DNA of 64,000 nt from Choricystis sp. odSpoLacu1 (taxonomy: Eukaryota; Chlorophyta; Trebouxiophyceae), in assembly GCA_958009055.1 (NCBI GenBank), contig OY253652.1, positions 1 to 64,000 on the forward strand. The letters run 5' to 3'. Positions 63,452 to 64,000 of the stretch are shown here, piece by piece. The stretch's first letter is position 1; each line of letters opens with the position of its first letter. The notes below the pieces were generated by a model that did not search any database, was not told the origin of the DNA, and saw only the letters and a program-made list of their open reading frames with translations. Position numbers and translations under genes: made by a program.

Positions 63452-63696
63452 ATGGAGAGAGGTGGTGATGGTGTGTGTGTGTGTGTGTGTGTGTGTGATC
63501 AGAACGCTAGTGGGGAAGGAGAGAAAGAAAACGACGGCGGGCAGCGGCGGCACAAAGCCAAAAACAAAAACCGACGCATTTGCGCTCGCACCGTCCTCCC
63601 GCGCTCTGCATTAGCGGGTCACACACCCCCACTCGCAACTGTCTCAAGTGGCACACGTTCTCAGCCGTTGGCGCCACCGTCCACACACACTCCCCG

Positions 63697-64000
63697 ATGG
63701 CCCGCGCCAAGCGCCGCGCCGCCGACTCGCCTGGCTCGTCAGCGGAGCCCCCCCCCCCCCGACTCTGGCACCGATGACGCCATGGATGCAGACGCCGTGG
63801 CTCGCAAACGCCGACACACAGACGGCGATGGAGATGGCGGCGTCGCCAAGCGGCCTCGCGCCGACGCGCGGCCGCCCACGACGACGCGCGGCCGCCCCCG
63901 CCTAGCCCTCGCCCTGCCCGGCTCCGCGGCCGACAATGCTCAATCTCCCGCCGCGGCAGCCGCCCTGGCCGCCACCCTGGCCCGGGCGGCCGCCGTGTTC
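63697..64000 (+). CDS. N-terminal part of a basic AT-hook-like nuclear protein (partial)
   Basis: ATG 63697 opens MARAKRRAADSPGSSAEPPPP. A C13 run (63748-63760) then puts the following good sequence out of frame by one: DSGTDDAMDADAVARKRR, then GGVAKRPRADARPP, TTTRGRPRLALALPG, open to the window edge. TTRGRPR is an AT-hook-like minor-groove-binding core, and KRPR and RKRRH resemble nuclear localisation signals. Translation from ATG 63782 would avoid the frame change. Gene is cut by the window end; domain content beyond is unknown. Confidence 0.4.

Overview
The window is the left end of a linear nuclear chromosome of a compact, very GC-rich green-lineage alga. It opens with about 200 bp of perfect CCCTAA (TTAGGG-type) telomere. 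The green-lineage call rests on several genes together: a plastocyanin precursor with a two-part plastid/lumen targeting sequence, a plant-type B3 DNA-binding domain, a nuclear-encoded HCF136 with a twin-arginine lumen signal, a plastid-type KAS III, an H2A.X ending SQEF and a NAP1 ending CKQQ. Spliceosomal introns are short (mostly about 80-650 bp, GTGAG...CAG) and few per gene. Genes lie close together on both strands. I see no bacterial operons, CRISPR arrays, phage or transposon genes.

Layout. 1-0.5 kb: telomere decaying into CCCTGA variants and a homogenised 23-bp higher-order repeat. 0.7-5.3 kb: a divergent pair of secretory glycosyltransferase-like genes, then a PAPS/nucleotide-sugar transporter (glycan building and sulfation). 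5.6-9 kb: zinc-finger protein, Tctex-type dynein light chain, an interstitial telomere-like array and an unknown gene. 9-17 kb: MFS transporter, amidase-like gene lacking the expected lysine, B3 factor, an intron-containing tRNA-Thr and a Bax-inhibitor-1 family protein. 17-23 kb: small secreted proteins, plastocyanin and HCF136. 23-33 kb: long alanine-rich protein, DDT/WHIM-like chromatin protein and a large coiled-coil protein. 34-36 kb: a GT-A transferase (TIGR04282/DUF2064-like) fused in frame to MoaD. 36-39 kb: histone quartet H2B-H2A-H4-H3 followed by a 5S rRNA gene. 39-50 kb: unknown protein, CASP-like Golgi protein, LRR protein, SET-domain methyltransferase and GT14-like glycosyltransferase. 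50-64 kb: KAS III, NAP1, DCAF7/TTG1/LWD1-like WD40 protein, divergent ORP, membrane protein, XPC/Rad4, COG7 and the start of an AT-hook-like nuclear protein.

Themes. Golgi/secretory function recurs (glycosyltransferases, PAPS transporter, CASP, COG7), as does chromatin (core histones, NAP1, DDT protein, B3 factor). Photosynthetic lumen proteins plastocyanin and HCF136 sit 0.5 kb apart. Many long ORFs change frame exactly at long G/C homopolymers or CG-dinucleotide runs. I read these mainly as sequence or assembly indels rather than gene death, and flag each one. All exon boundaries were read by eye from splice motifs and frame continuity; no alignment or database search was run.
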